A DNA stretch of 64,000 bases, from positions 18,595 through 82,594 of IMG/VR virus record IMGVR_UViG_3300020196_000016; one strand, 5' to 3'. Source of the stretch: a virus. Of the stretch, positions 21,940 to 30,842 are shown in pieces. Position numbers and translations under genes: made by a program. The first letter of the stretch is position 1. Each line of letters starts with the position of its first letter. The notes beneath the pieces were generated by a model that was not told the DNA's origin, made no database searches, and saw nothing but the letters and a program-made list of their open reading frames with translations.

Positions 21940-23214
21940 TTAACAATCACCACCAATCCAATAGTTTAGTGTATCAATCATTTGTTGTGTGTGATAAGAT
22001 AAATAATCTAAAAATCCTCCACATCTTTGTGTTAAGTCCACCCACAATTGTTGATCTGAAATATCGTAATTAATAAAAGCGCCTATGATATAATTATTTT
22101 CTTCGCATTGTTGAACTACATTTTCAATACCTTGTTGGATATCAAGAAACATATCTTCCTGCATCAACTCATCACTAAATATCAATATTTTTTTATTATT
22201 TGACGACCAACTAACATAACCAATTGAATTTGGATCATTTGAGTTGTATGTAGCATCTAATTGTAATTCTACACCACCAGAAAATTGAAAGTTGTTTGCT
22301 GCTCTTATGGCGGCACATGCTGTTCCAGAATCAGTAAAATCAGATAATACTTTCATTTGATTGAATTCTGTTCCGTCAGCATATCCGATACCTATAACAG
22401 CAAATCTGCTATTTTGTAATACACCTTGTGAACTCCAAGAACAAAGAGCATCGGCAACACTTTCAACAATAAAAGACATAGAACCAGAATAATCAATAAT
22501 GAGAGCAAAATCTTTTTGTAATGAATCTGATTCTACTTCATCGGTAATTCCATCACAATCATCGTCATTATCATTACCACATACTTCTGGAATAGGTGTT
22601 CTCATATTTCTTATGCTGATAACACCATCAACACATTCTTTGTATCCTGCTCTACATTCACCAACATTTATTGTATCTGGATCTCCGGTATAAACATATC
22701 TTTCACCATCGGTAAAGATTGGATCTTCATAGGTATCTTCGTCAACACTCATATCACAATCGTTATCTTTTCCATCACAAACTTCTTTTCCATAAGTATC
22801 CGGATAAAGACATACCCATTCTCCACTTATACATTTTTGATCGGCATATCTACACACGCCAAATGAGATACAATTATTTTGATTAGAATAATATGGTCTC
22901 AATAATTCATAGCCAGAAAAATCATCATCAATCAAGCCATTACAATTATCATCTAAACTATTACAATCTTCTTCGTCTGGTTTTACTTCGCCCCAACAAA
23001 CAAGATTTCCACTTTCATCTCTATTTGTTAGGCCAGTGGAACATTCACCAATGTTTAATTTTCTGTATTCTGAACTATTAAAACTCAATAATACAATTTT
23101 GCCTTCTGAATCAACATAACAAGGATTACCTAATGTTTCAACCAAAATTTCTTGATCGCAATTGCAAGAACCAAAAATGGTAAATAATAATAGAAGAAAG
23201 CTATTTCTTTTCAT
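21940..23214 (-). CDS. MopE-like / VWA-domain lipoprotein
   Basis: 424 aa. N-terminal lipoprotein signal with LFTIFGSC as lipobox. Three Cys/Asp-rich repeats of MopE type follow: DCNSLDDNCNGLIDDD, VCDGKDNDCDMSVDED, VCGNDNDDDCDGITDE, probably Ca2+-binding. The C-terminal 190 residues are a VWA domain with MIDAS motif DYSGSMS and DSGTACAA. This build belongs to bacterial secreted surface proteins, notably of Deltaproteobacteria, and is very unusual in a phage. It would sit on the host envelope. Possible roles are altering the cell surface, superinfection exclusion or adhesion (inference). Its stop overlaps the start region of nothing downstream; the upstream neighbour at 23201 overlaps it by 14 nt. 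Confidence 0.85.
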   Translation of the reverse strand: MKRNSFLLLLFTIFGSCNCDQEILVETLGNPCYVDSEGKIVLLSFNSSEYRKLNIGECSTGLTNRDESGNLVCWGEVKPDEEDCNSLDDNCNGLIDDDFSGYELLRPYYSNQNNCISFGVCRYADQKCISGEWVCLYPDTYGKEVCDGKDNDCDMSVDEDTYEDPIFTDGERYVYTGDPDTINVGECRAGYKECVDGVISIRNMRTPIPEVCGNDNDDDCDGITDEVESDSLQKDFALIIDYSGSMSFIVESVADALCSWSSQGVLQNSRFAVIGIGYADGTEFNQMKVLSDFTDSGTACAAIRAANNFQFSGGVELQLDATYNSNDPNSIGYVSWSSNNKKILIFSDELMQEDMFLDIQQGIENVVQQCEENNYIIGAFINYDISDQQLWVDLTQRCGGFLDYLSYHTQQMIDTLNYWIGGDC

Positions 23215-23389
23215 CTCCCACTCCTGTTATATAATTTTTAACTTCTTCTGTTTGTTTGTTTAACCACTCTTTAATAATCTTATCAGCAGCTTCAGTATAT
23301 GTTAAGCCGCCATCACAATAAGTGCAGAAGGATTTCTTGCCGAGACAAATCATACATGTAGATTTAACGTATAATTTGCCGTCATTCAT
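23201..23389 (-). CDS. Small zinc-binding hypothetical protein
   Basis: 62 aa. CMICLGKKSFCTYCDGG gives a CxxC...CxxC cluster, like a half DnaJ zinc finger; the rest is helical. Overlaps the lipoprotein gene start, so co-translated. Function unknown. Confidence 0.62.
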   Translation of the reverse strand: MNDGKLYVKSTCMICLGKKSFCTYCDGGLTYTEAADKIIKEWLNKQTEEVKNYITGVGDEKK

Positions 23390-23391
23390 TT

Positions 23392-23757
23392 TTAGAATCT
23401 CTCTGGTTTGGAGACATATTCTATTTTTACTATCCCCTGTGTTTTTAATAGCTCTTGTCTTATTCTTAATAGAGCATTAACTACATCGACTTTTATATCT
23501 GGATCGGGTGATTTAAACGGATCAACATCAAATTTCATCTCAAGTATATTATAATCTAATAGCTTGGTGTTTTTATGTTGTTTTATGTTGATAATCGTAA
23601 CGCCCGTTTTGGCGCGTATATCAGATAATATATCTTCTTTCTTTCTTTTCAAATTACGATCAATAACCATAAGAACATTAATCTTCATTTGACTTGGATC
23701 AGCCAACTCGTTTAATGTAGTAGAATATTTTTTAAAACTTTCCAATAACTCTTTCAT
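23392..23757 (-). CDS. Hypothetical protein (possible virion component)
   Basis: 121 aa from the ATG at 23757; the longer frame runs back through a terminator. MKELLESFKKYSTTLNEL forms an N-terminal helix, then INVLMVIDRNLKRKKEDILSD, a beta-alpha-beta-like region. Similar proteins occur in other large phages, without known role (from memory). Confidence 0.65.
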   Translation of the reverse strand: MKELLESFKKYSTTLNELADPSQMKINVLMVIDRNLKRKKEDILSDIRAKTGVTIINIKQHKNTKLLDYNILEMKFDVDPFKSPDPDIKVDVVNALLRIRQELLKTQGIVKIEYVSKPERF

Positions 23758-23787
23758 ACAAGTAAATAGCCTTTCATAAGTGAAATA

Positions 23788-23818
23788 TAAAAAAAAAGGC
23801 GTGTACCAGACACGCCTT
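23788..23818 (-). terminator. Rho-independent terminator
   Basis: AAGGCGTGT, 5-nt loop, ACACGCCTT, then an unbroken run of 7 or more T on the minus strand. Follows the Hsp20 gene. Confidence 0.93.
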
Positions 23819-23865
23819 AGTGTAATTTGTGCCCCGGAGCAAAAACTATACACTATATATAATTA

Positions 23866-24225
23866 TTATCCAATAAATATACTTATTACCTTATCTCTAT
23901 TGTCTCTCGGCAACAAAGTGATGGTTAAAATACCATTTTTACAATCTGCCTTAATTTTCTTTGTATCAATACTATCAGTCAATTTCCATTGACGAGTAAA
24001 CTTTTTATTTTCTAAATCAGATGATAATTTTAAAATATTATCTGTAATTTCAAGCTTTAAATCTTCCTTTGAATATCCTGGAATAACAACCTCAATTTTG
24101 GTTGAACCATCTTTTTCTGTTTTTATAGAATCATAGATAAAAGTATCGTCGGAAATCTGTGTCTGATATGGAAAAGAAAAAGCATCATCTAACATTTTAT
24201 TTAATATTTTTGTTGTGTATAACAT
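23866..24225 (-). CDS. Small heat-shock protein (Hsp20 / alpha-crystallin)
   Basis: 119 aa. The alpha-crystallin domain spans about 30-119: IEVVIPGYSKEDLKLEITDNILKL, then GILTITLLPRD with the terminal IFIG resembling an IxI motif. An ATP-independent holdase that keeps unfolding proteins soluble. Forms a proteostasis group with glutaredoxin, GroEL, GroES and ClpP genes in this window. A terminator follows. Confidence 0.88.
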   Translation of the reverse strand: MLYTTKILNKMLDDAFSFPYQTQISDDTFIYDSIKTEKDGSTKIEVVIPGYSKEDLKLEITDNILKLSSDLENKKFTRQWKLTDSIDTKKIKADCKNGILTITLLPRDNRDKVISIFIG

Positions 24226-24234
24226 AATAAACTC

Positions 24235-24636
24235 CTATATTTTGTCTCCCTCTCCCCAAAAGAGAGGGTTTTGCCGATCATCGGTGATTAGTTGGACTAT
24301 CACACGATCATCTTTATACACAACATCATATTCACCAGTTATTTTAGAGACAAGGGGTTGAAGATTACCATATTTAGGTTTTTGTGGTTTTTTTGTTTTA
24401 CGAGCAGGTTCAGGCATATAATTTAAGTGTTCTAAACAACCATCAATTAATGCTTTACTCGTCATGCCTTCATCAAGTAGTTTTTTGTGGTCTACCTTTA
24501 GATAGGCGCAAACAACCCATTTTGTCGTTCCGAAACCTTCAATATTGTATACACTACTGCTATACAATCCATCTCGGGTTTCTTCGTCCGTAGCATATTT
24601 AGATTTTTTAATTGGGATAAAAGAACAGTCAATCAT
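24235..24636 (-). CDS. Hypothetical protein
   Basis: 133 aa. TKWVVCAYLKVDHKKLLDEG, PARKTKKPQKPKYGN linker, then GEYDVVYKDDRVIVQLITDD. Not recognised. ATGA overlap with glutaredoxin. Confidence 0.6.
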   Translation of the reverse strand: MIDCSFIPIKKSKYATDEETRDGLYSSSVYNIEGFGTTKWVVCAYLKVDHKKLLDEGMTSKALIDGCLEHLNYMPEPARKTKKPQKPKYGNLQPLVSKITGEYDVVYKDDRVIVQLITDDRQNPLFWGEGDKI

Positions 24637-24887
24637 ATTGTTTTGTTTTCTTTCAAATAGTTTTCTAAATCATCAGAACCGCCTATTAATTTAATAGCAT
24701 TTTGTTCGTGCTCTAAAATAATAGGAACTGTTTTGTGTCCTGTTTGCTGTTTAATTTCTTGTAAAAATTCCAAGTTCTTATCAACAACAACAACTATAAA
24801 AGGCAGTTTACTTTGTTCGAAAAGAGAAATTGCTTTTTTACAGAAAGGACAATCTGTCTTAACATAAACAGTATATTTTTTACTCAT
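24633..24887 (-). CDS. Glutaredoxin-like protein
   Basis: 84 aa. YTVYVKTDCPFCKKAISLFE contains the CPFC redox site; KTVPII carries the cis-Pro and GGSDDLENYL the glutathione-side GG-D element. Probably reduces the phage ribonucleotide reductase or other disulfides. Full length for the family. Confidence 0.92.
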   Translation of the reverse strand: MSKKYTVYVKTDCPFCKKAISLFEQSKLPFIVVVVDKNLEFLQEIKQQTGHKTVPIILEHEQNAIKLIGGSDDLENYLKENKTI

Positions 24888-24888
24888 T

Positions 24889-25158
24889 TCAATCTTTCAA
24901 TACTGTTTTTCTTTTTTGTGTTCCAGATAATAGTTTTTCTACTTCTAGTGGACTTCCAACCACAACAAACGAACCTTTTGTTGTTTCTATTCTAGCCAAT
25001 TTCATATTGGATTCATTTGAAAATTCTTCATTAATAGAAATAATGTGTTCTGGATTTACAAACAAATCTCTATAAATAAAACTGGAATTTACTACATTTC
25101 GACCCGAACTATCTTTCATAGTCGAGCCAACTTTTTGTGCTTCTGTTAATTTAATCAT
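24889..25158 (-). CDS. Hypothetical protein
   Basis: 89 aa. FIYRDLFVNPEHIISINEEF, MKLARIETTKGSFVVVGSPLEV, then a basic end. The pattern of loading a small beta barrel resembles phage proteins of unknown role. Not recognised. Confidence 0.6.
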   Translation of the reverse strand: MIKLTEAQKVGSTMKDSSGRNVVNSSFIYRDLFVNPEHIISINEEFSNESNMKLARIETTKGSFVVVGSPLEVEKLLSGTQKRKTVLKD

Positions 25159-25160
25159 AT

Positions 25161-25391
25161 TTACCTTTCTGTAAGTTCAATAACTTCGTTTTCTTCAATA
25201 TATCTCTCGCCAACATTGTCGACATAAGCTTTGATATAAGATTTGCTGTTTATTGTTTTTCTTTCTAAGAATATTCCTCTACATGGTTTATTCAATATAA
25301 TTCCAACTGGGATTCCATATTGTGGAACTTCATTAGCAACCAATATTCCTTCTCGCAACCATATTGGATCACCCGGAAGAGATATTATCAT
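25161..25391 (-). CDS. Hypothetical beta-rich protein
   Basis: 76 aa. GDPIWLREGILVANEVPQYG, GIILNKPCRG, YIKAYVDNVGERYIEENEVI: repeated strands that could form an SH3-like fold, but without the GD-start or PVVK of the local family. Overlaps the upstream gene by 23 nt. Confidence 0.58.
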   Translation of the reverse strand: MIISLPGDPIWLREGILVANEVPQYGIPVGIILNKPCRGIFLERKTINSKSYIKAYVDNVGERYIEENEVIELTER

Positions 25392-25707
25392 TTTTTTGAT
25401 CTTCTTTCTGCTCTATTTTACCATCAAATATATCATTTAAACCATTCACAACTGAAGCAACATCTCCAACTCTCATATCAATTTTAGAAAGCAGAACACG
25501 AACAGTATCCATTTCAGTCAATAGTCTTTTTAGTTCTTTTCTATGAGATTCATCGATCAAATCAAGACCGTAAAGATCCCTTTTAATTTGCGATACTTTT
25601 ACTTGTAGTAATGAAATATTTGATATCGCATCATCAAGCGTGATAGCAGAAATTTTACTTACATCTTCTAGATCAGAAGAGATTTGTAGTTTTACTTTTT
25701 GGCTCAT
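25369..25707 (-). CDS. Helical hypothetical protein
   Basis: 112 aa. Long amphipathic helices (LDDAISNISLLQVKVSQIKR, ELKRLLTEMDTVRVLLSKID) suggest a coiled-coil oligomer. Follows GroEL on the same strand; not recognised. Confidence 0.6.
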   Translation of the reverse strand: MSQKVKLQISSDLEDVSKISAITLDDAISNISLLQVKVSQIKRDLYGLDLIDESHRKELKRLLTEMDTVRVLLSKIDMRVGDVASVVNGLNDIFDGKIEQKEDQKNDNISSG

Positions 25708-25740
25708 AACACTCCTGTTGTTAAACTAACACAACCACAT

Positions 25741-27315
25741 TCACTTGTCAATGATCGCGAAGTTAGTTGTTATAAGTGTAGTTGCTACACTCGCAGCATT
25801 TTGTAATGCTATTCTGGATACTTTGGCTGGATCAATAACACCGTTTTCAAGAAGATTACAATACTTTCTTGTAGCAATATTATATCCATCACCCTTCTTT
25901 TTAACTCGTTCAATAATAACATCTGCCGATTCGTCAGCGTTCTTTAACATTTGACGGAGTGGTGCTTCAACAACTTGGGACATAATATTTAAAGCATTCT
26001 TTTGCTGTTCGTTTTCTAAACCAATCTCGCTTGGTTTTAGTTTACTGAATGCTTTAATTAATATAACTCCTCCACCGTCAACTATACCTTCGTCTTGTGC
26101 TGACCGAACAGCTTCAAGAGCATCTTCAATACGGTGTTTTGTTTCAATCATTTCTACTTCTGTTGTTCCGCCAACATGAATTGTGGCAACACCACTAGAA
26201 AGACGAGTAATTCTTTCTTGTATCTTTTCACACTCACCCATATCTTCTGTTATTTTAAATTCTTCACGAAGAGAATCAATACGTTCTGAAATAACCTTTC
26301 CATCACCTTCACCGCCAACAATTGTTGTCCACAATTTATTTGATTCAATTGTTTTAGCACTACCAAGATCAGCAAGTTTTACATCTGTTAAGCTCTTTCC
26401 AGTTTGTGCTGAAATAAAAGTTGCACCAACAGCAATAGCCATATCCTGGAGAGTGTTAAATCTATCTTTACCATATGATGGTGCTTTGATAGAAGCAACC
26501 TTCATGCTACCACGCATGGCATTTACAATAAGTGCTGCTAATGCTTCACCGAAAATATCATCAGCAACAACAATCAGTGGACGCTTTGCTCGGGCAGCAA
26601 GTTCAAGTGTAGGCATCAACTGGTTTATATCTTCTACACGTTCATCAGTAATAAGAAACATCGGACGTTCATGTTTCATTACACCAAGACGTTCATTTGT
26701 AATAAATTGTCCAGCAGCAATACCACCCTTGAAACGGAATCCTTCTACAATTTCAAGTGTTGTTTGTAATGATTTACCTTCTTTAATTGTAACTGCGCCG
26801 TCTTTGCCGGTTAGATCAACCGCTTCTGCGATCAACTTACCAATCGTTTTATCACCATTAGCGGAGATGGTAGCAACATTTTCTACATCTTCCAGCTTCA
26901 TTACAGGTTTGGACAGCGACTTAATCTTATCTGTTAAGGCTGATACAACTTTATCTATACCGCGCTTTAATTCAATTGGAGAAACACCAGCAGCAAGATA
27001 CTTTTGGCTTTCAACAAGAATAGAACGAGCCAATACAGTTGATGTGGTTGTTCCATCACCAGCAGTATTGGCTGTTTCTTCTGCTGCTTGCTTCATAATC
27101 TGAACAGCAACATTTGCAACTGGATCCTCTGATATATTAACAGCGCGGGCAACCGAAACTCCATCCTTGGTTGCGAACGGACGACGATCTTTTTCATGGA
27201 TGATTACTGTTCGACCTCGTGGACCCATTGTTGAAGCCACATTATCAGCCAGCAATTCAATTCCTTCTAATAGTTTTTGATTTAATGCTTGTTCTCGACA
27301 AAATACTTTACTCAT
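25741..27315 (-). CDS. groEL: Chaperonin GroEL (Hsp60)
   Basis: 524 aa, near full length (E. coli about 548), missing the Gly-Gly-Met tail. ATP-site motifs MGPRGRTVII, ATKDGVSVARAV and TAGDGTTTSTVLARSI are intact, and the C-terminal EGIVDGGGVILIKA is present. It should assemble into a folding chamber for phage or host proteins, probably with the GroES-like protein at 55583, 30 kb away. It has its own extended -10 promoter at 27335. Phage-encoded GroEL is known but uncommon; having both subunits is rarer. Confidence 0.97.
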   Translation of the reverse strand: MSKVFCREQALNQKLLEGIELLADNVASTMGPRGRTVIIHEKDRRPFATKDGVSVARAVNISEDPVANVAVQIMKQAAEETANTAGDGTTTSTVLARSILVESQKYLAAGVSPIELKRGIDKVVSALTDKIKSLSKPVMKLEDVENVATISANGDKTIGKLIAEAVDLTGKDGAVTIKEGKSLQTTLEIVEGFRFKGGIAAGQFITNERLGVMKHERPMFLITDERVEDINQLMPTLELAARAKRPLIVVADDIFGEALAALIVNAMRGSMKVASIKAPSYGKDRFNTLQDMAIAVGATFISAQTGKSLTDVKLADLGSAKTIESNKLWTTIVGGEGDGKVISERIDSLREEFKITEDMGECEKIQERITRLSSGVATIHVGGTTEVEMIETKHRIEDALEAVRSAQDEGIVDGGGVILIKAFSKLKPSEIGLENEQQKNALNIMSQVVEAPLRQMLKNADESADVIIERVKKKGDGYNIATRKYCNLLENGVIDPAKVSRIALQNAASVATTLITTNFAIIDK

Positions 27316-27334
27316 TTAAACCTCGGTTTAAAAC

Positions 27335-27362
27335 ATTATATCAACAGATTGTGGGAAGTCAA
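27335..27362 (-). promoter_or_regulatory. groEL promoter with extended -10
   Basis: TTGACT, 16 bp, TATAAT preceded by TGA, minus strand, 20 nt upstream of groEL. No CIRCE operator is visible. Confidence 0.85.
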
Positions 27363-27365
27363 GGG

Positions 27366-29222
27366 TTATTTTTCTTCTGGTGGCTTGCTTTGATCTTCTT
27401 CTGCTTGGAAGGCAGCAACATTTTCGCTTATAGTTTCGGCATTTTGAATTGCCTTGGTTCCAAAATCGCCCTCTTTTGCTTGTTCTTTTGAAGTCGCAAA
27501 GAAATTAACAAGATTTATATTTAATTCTTGAAATGCTTTAAGCGTGTTATTCATGCTTTCTGCTAAACCAGAAGCAATAGATAATTGTTGTTTATTATAT
27601 TGTTCTGGATTACCAAGATTTAATGGTATTTTATTTGGAATAAGTTGCCAAATGCCTTTAATTGGTATAGAAAATCTTCCTTGTTTTTTTTCATTTTCTT
27701 GTTCGTCTGAACTTTCTACTTCTTGTAATTGTTCTTCATTTTTTGTAGAAGGTTGATTTTGTGCGGCAGACAAAGCCGTTTCTAAACTAGTTTCATATTG
27801 TTTTGCTTTTTGAAGAATATCTGAAAGTGTTTCTAATTTTTGATTTGGCTCTTTAAGTTTTATCAAATCTTCCAATACGGCTCGACTACCATAAGTTGCT
27901 TGTGTTAAATTAGGAACATTTGTACCTCTAAATTCTGGTATTTTTGATAGAATGTTTAAAATATTTTTCAAACTTTCTATAAAACTTCTTTCTTCTACTG
28001 GTATGGAAACACCGGAACGACTTTTCTGTAAATAATTTATTTTATTCTCTTGGGTTGTTTTTTGTATAACTTCTGATGATGATTTTAACTGTTGTAGTTG
28101 TTGTTCGGCAATATCGGCAGGTATTGTTCTGCGACCCATTTGTATAACATTTTTTATTGGCTCTTTAACTGATGGTGTCTTTTCCGGCGTTAATATTGTT
28201 TCATATCCTAATTTGGTTAATTTTTCTTCATTTTCTGTATCAACAACAAGAATACCGCAAGCGCCTTCTTTTACTAGAATTAATCCTGTTGGATATGATT
28301 TAATAATTTTCCATTCATTAGCCGGTAAATGCTGTGGAATATTTGATATAAGTAATTCCGCAAATTCTAATGAATTATTTTCTCTATTAGTAGTTGAAAC
28401 AATATAAGTAATCGGTCTTCCTCTAGTGAGGGCTGCCGTATTTAAATTTTTTGCTGATCCTTTAATTGTAAAATTAGAATCCTTACCTGTAAACATCTTT
28501 AAGCTGTAATCCCAAACTTGTCCTTGCGATTCTTTCGTTACGTCCACAATCTGCTGATCTACTGAACCTAAAACCTTTGCTCCGGTTCCGATTAAAGGAC
28601 GAAGGATATATTCAAACAATTTACCCGGCTGTGCTGTAAAATAAGCAAGTTTTTTTAATAAATTTAAAAATATAAGAGCTGATATAGCTTTTCTTATATC
28701 TTTTGTCTCTACTGGATTATCTGCTGCTGTTTGTGTAAATTCATTTATTTTTTGAATTCTTAGTATCCAATTACCTTTTTCTGTTTCAAGATTACGAACT
28801 ATTCTTGCTATCAGCTTGTTATCTTCGCTTTCCTCTTTCATTTCAGAGTTTGTGATTAATGAAAATATATCTGGAACTTCTATAGTATAACTCTGTGCTT
28901 TTTTTGTTGCTTCATCTTCTCCAATCAAAGCTTCTGTAGATACCCGTAAATGTGGTTGTTTTCCAAAACCATGCTCTTTTGACATCTCATTATAAGAACT
29001 TCTGCTATTACCATTAGCATGATGCGCAACGCCTATTCCTTGTCTAACATTCTCAGGAATAGCATTTGAAACATTGTTTTCACCAAATTTCGTACCGTAT
29101 GGACCGGTTTGCTCGTTCAATACATTATCGATCTCTTCCAATAATTCATTCCAACCAAATTTATTTGATTTGGTTTTAAACTTTTCATCTATTAGCGCAC
29201 CTATATCCAGCGGTTTTTTCAT
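27366..29222 (-). CDS. Large protein with possible PD-(D/E)XK nuclease-like core
   Basis: 618 aa, not firmly recognised. The N-terminus (WNELLEEIDNVLNEQTG, to about residue 40) resembles a cleavable LxE leader. Residues 195-260, QPGKLFEYILRPLIGTG, QQIVDVTKE, DYSLKMF, KGSAKNL, resemble a PD-(D/E)XK arrangement with E204, D226 or D228 and K242. The C-terminal half is helical with Gln/Glu-rich linkers. Possibly an internal virion protein. Not confirmed: alternatives include a structural protein with no activity. Promoter at 27335 sits just past its stop. Confidence 0.55.
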   Translation of the reverse strand: MKKPLDIGALIDEKFKTKSNKFGWNELLEEIDNVLNEQTGPYGTKFGENNVSNAIPENVRQGIGVAHHANGNSRSSYNEMSKEHGFGKQPHLRVSTEALIGEDEATKKAQSYTIEVPDIFSLITNSEMKEESEDNKLIARIVRNLETEKGNWILRIQKINEFTQTAADNPVETKDIRKAISALIFLNLLKKLAYFTAQPGKLFEYILRPLIGTGAKVLGSVDQQIVDVTKESQGQVWDYSLKMFTGKDSNFTIKGSAKNLNTAALTRGRPITYIVSTTNRENNSLEFAELLISNIPQHLPANEWKIIKSYPTGLILVKEGACGILVVDTENEEKLTKLGYETILTPEKTPSVKEPIKNVIQMGRRTIPADIAEQQLQQLKSSSEVIQKTTQENKINYLQKSRSGVSIPVEERSFIESLKNILNILSKIPEFRGTNVPNLTQATYGSRAVLEDLIKLKEPNQKLETLSDILQKAKQYETSLETALSAAQNQPSTKNEEQLQEVESSDEQENEKKQGRFSIPIKGIWQLIPNKIPLNLGNPEQYNKQQLSIASGLAESMNNTLKAFQELNINLVNFFATSKEQAKEGDFGTKAIQNAETISENVAAFQAEEDQSKPPEEK

Positions 29223-29239
29223 TAATCACACCTCTTAAC

Positions 29240-29953
29240 TCAAATAATTATGTCTGCGAGTCCATATTTGACCGCTTCTTCGGCAGAAAGATAGATATTT
29301 ACTTTCTTTTCAAACAATTTCTTGATAAAAGTAACACTCATTTTTGTTTCTGCTGCAAGACACTTGATATACTGTTCTTGTGTATGCTGGATTTCAGCGA
29401 TTTCATTTAGCATTTCATGCTGCGGACCAGCGGTTCCTGCACTTACTTGATGAACCATTACACGACAATGACGACCAATTTTACGCTTTCCTTTGGTTCC
29501 ACTTGCAAGGAGAAGTGTTCCAGCACTCATAACTTGACCAAGACCAAGAGTTTCAATGTCACAATCCTTGCGAACCATTCGCATTGTATCATAGATACCA
29601 AACATATCACTTGCACTTCCACCCGGTGTAGAAATTACAAAATTGATAGGCTGTGATACTTCATCAAATTTTACATCAATACCAGCATCCATATCCTCGT
29701 CTGCAATAGCTTTCTCAAGCTTCTTTTTCTGTACTGCTGTAAGTGGACGTGGTACGCTTTTCATTCGTGTATCATGGAGGTGGAGAAGGCTATATACAAC
29801 AAGTTCTGCCTTCTCTGTATCAAGCTGACCATACAATCCAATCTTACGAGAACCTTTTTGTTCTGGTTCTGAAAGTTGTTTGATTGTATTCATGAAATCA
29901 TCTTCCGATAGCACATTATCTTTTGATTTCTTTTCTGTTGGCTTTTTACGCAT
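29240..29953 (-). CDS. ClpP-family serine protease
   Basis: 237 aa from the ATG at 29953 (AAAGGAAATAT before it). INFVISTPGGSASDMFGIYD gives the oxyanion loop, GQVMSAGTLLL the nucleophile Ser (about 143), and RVMVHQVSAG the catalytic His (about 168). The core is normal for ClpP; the N-terminal 45 residues are a charged extension. Possible roles are maturation or degradation of proteins with a Clp-type ATPase of the host. A prohead-protease role is also possible, as some phages use ClpP-fold proteases (inference). Confidence 0.9.
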   Translation of the reverse strand: MRKKPTEKKSKDNVLSEDDFMNTIKQLSEPEQKGSRKIGLYGQLDTEKAELVVYSLLHLHDTRMKSVPRPLTAVQKKKLEKAIADEDMDAGIDVKFDEVSQPINFVISTPGGSASDMFGIYDTMRMVRKDCDIETLGLGQVMSAGTLLLASGTKGKRKIGRHCRVMVHQVSAGTAGPQHEMLNEIAEIQHTQEQYIKCLAAETKMSVTFIKKLFEKKVNIYLSAEEAVKYGLADIII

Positions 29954-29970
29954 ATATTTCCTTTTGTTAA

Positions 29971-30153
29971 TCAAACTTCAATATCGTCTTCATCATCATC
30001 AGCAAAATTGTTGTAGGCAACTGTCAGATCGCTTAGTAATTTAGAATGACGATCATCTAAATGTGGTTTTTCTTCTAGCCACTCAATAAATTCAGAAAGA
30101 GTTCTGGCAACTCCATTCCATTGAGCTAAGTTTCCAGCCGTAATCTTTTTCAT
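29971..30153 (-). CDS. Hypothetical acidic protein
   Basis: 60 aa. NLAQWNGVARTLSEFIEWLE and an acidic end FADDDEDDIEV. Not recognised. Followed directly by ClpP. Confidence 0.6.
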   Translation of the reverse strand: MKKITAGNLAQWNGVARTLSEFIEWLEEKPHLDDRHSKLLSDLTVAYNNFADDDEDDIEV

Positions 30154-30162
30154 TTTCTCCTC

Positions 30163-30384
30163 TTAGTTTTTAAGTTTACTGTAATCTTCTCTTGGTAGGA
30201 AAGCAGCTTTACTTGCTTTGTGTGTTAGGTAATTAATAGTTGTTACAAATGGTATGTAATAACCTTTACCTTCAATTATTTCAAGATACTCAACAAAGTC
30301 GGAACATAAACTATATTCAAGTAGTTCAAAAAATTCATCTTCCGACATTTTGACGCCTTCTTTACCTTCCCACCACCACATCAT
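30163..30384 (-). CDS. Hypothetical protein
   Basis: 73 aa, or 61 from an inner ATG at 30348. MWWWEGKEGVKMSEDEFFEL then FVEYLEIIEGKGYYIPFVTT. This type is seen in other large phages; function unknown. Confidence 0.6.
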   Translation of the reverse strand: MMWWWEGKEGVKMSEDEFFELLEYSLCSDFVEYLEIIEGKGYYIPFVTTINYLTHKASKAAFLPREDYSKLKN

Positions 30385-30403
30385 ATTAGCATAGTTTCCT
30401 CAT

Positions 30404-30616
30404 TTAATCAAGTGCTCGTTCTATAACTTCTAAATCTATTGGTGATTCTTCTGACACACAAGTTAATTGCCAACAAACAGTTATAGAATTTTCACCCCAT
30501 CTGTCTGCCCTAACATCTAATACAACTCCCAATCCATGTGGAGTTTTTTCATTCCAATTTGGTTTTACTAAATCTCCTACACAAAATAATTCATTTCTAA
30601 ACTTTTTGGATTGCAT
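30404..30616 (-). CDS. GD-family SH3-like small protein
   Basis: 70 aa. FCVGDLVKPNWNEKTPHGLGVVLDVRADRWGENSITVCWQ: GD start, GVVLDV and TVCW strands. The tail is VIERALD. Close to the 18581 and 12069 proteins, a sub-branch without PVVK. Confidence 0.78.
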   Translation of the reverse strand: MQSKKFRNELFCVGDLVKPNWNEKTPHGLGVVLDVRADRWGENSITVCWQLTCVSEESPIDLEVIERALD

Positions 30617-30842
30617 TTGTTACTACCATCTCCAATGTTTTATCTGTCCTCTGGGTTTTTAGGGTTACAAAGGGATAACCATGTTGATAATATATATTAG
30701 TAATTAGGTATGCATATTCAATTGCATTTCCTTCTCCATCAGTTAACTTGACTAAATCTCCTTTATTGAGATTGTTTTTTCTATCAATCCTCAAATTGAA
30801 CTGCGAAAATTTTTCCGTCTGAACCTTTGTGTTTAAATTCAT
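30597..30842 (-). CDS. GD-family small protein, start uncertain
   Basis: Up to 81 aa; the ATG at 30842 overlaps the upstream gene by 59 nt, so a later non-ATG start near 30795 is likely. NNLNKGDLVKLTDGEGNAIEYAYLITNIYY then YPFVTLKTQRTDK. No PVVK tail. Confidence 0.62.
   Translation of the reverse strand: MNLNTKVQTEKFSQFNLRIDRKNNLNKGDLVKLTDGEGNAIEYAYLITNIYYQHGYPFVTLKTQRTDKTLEMVVTNAIQKV

Noticed and set aside
23758-23853. N-terminal extension of the 23392 gene
   Set aside because: It runs through a strong terminator hairpin; the inner ATG at 23757 is the credible start.
26183-27103. 306-aa plus-strand frame opposite groEL
   Set aside because: It is an antisense frame inside a well-conserved GroEL gene; composition is that of a mirror frame.
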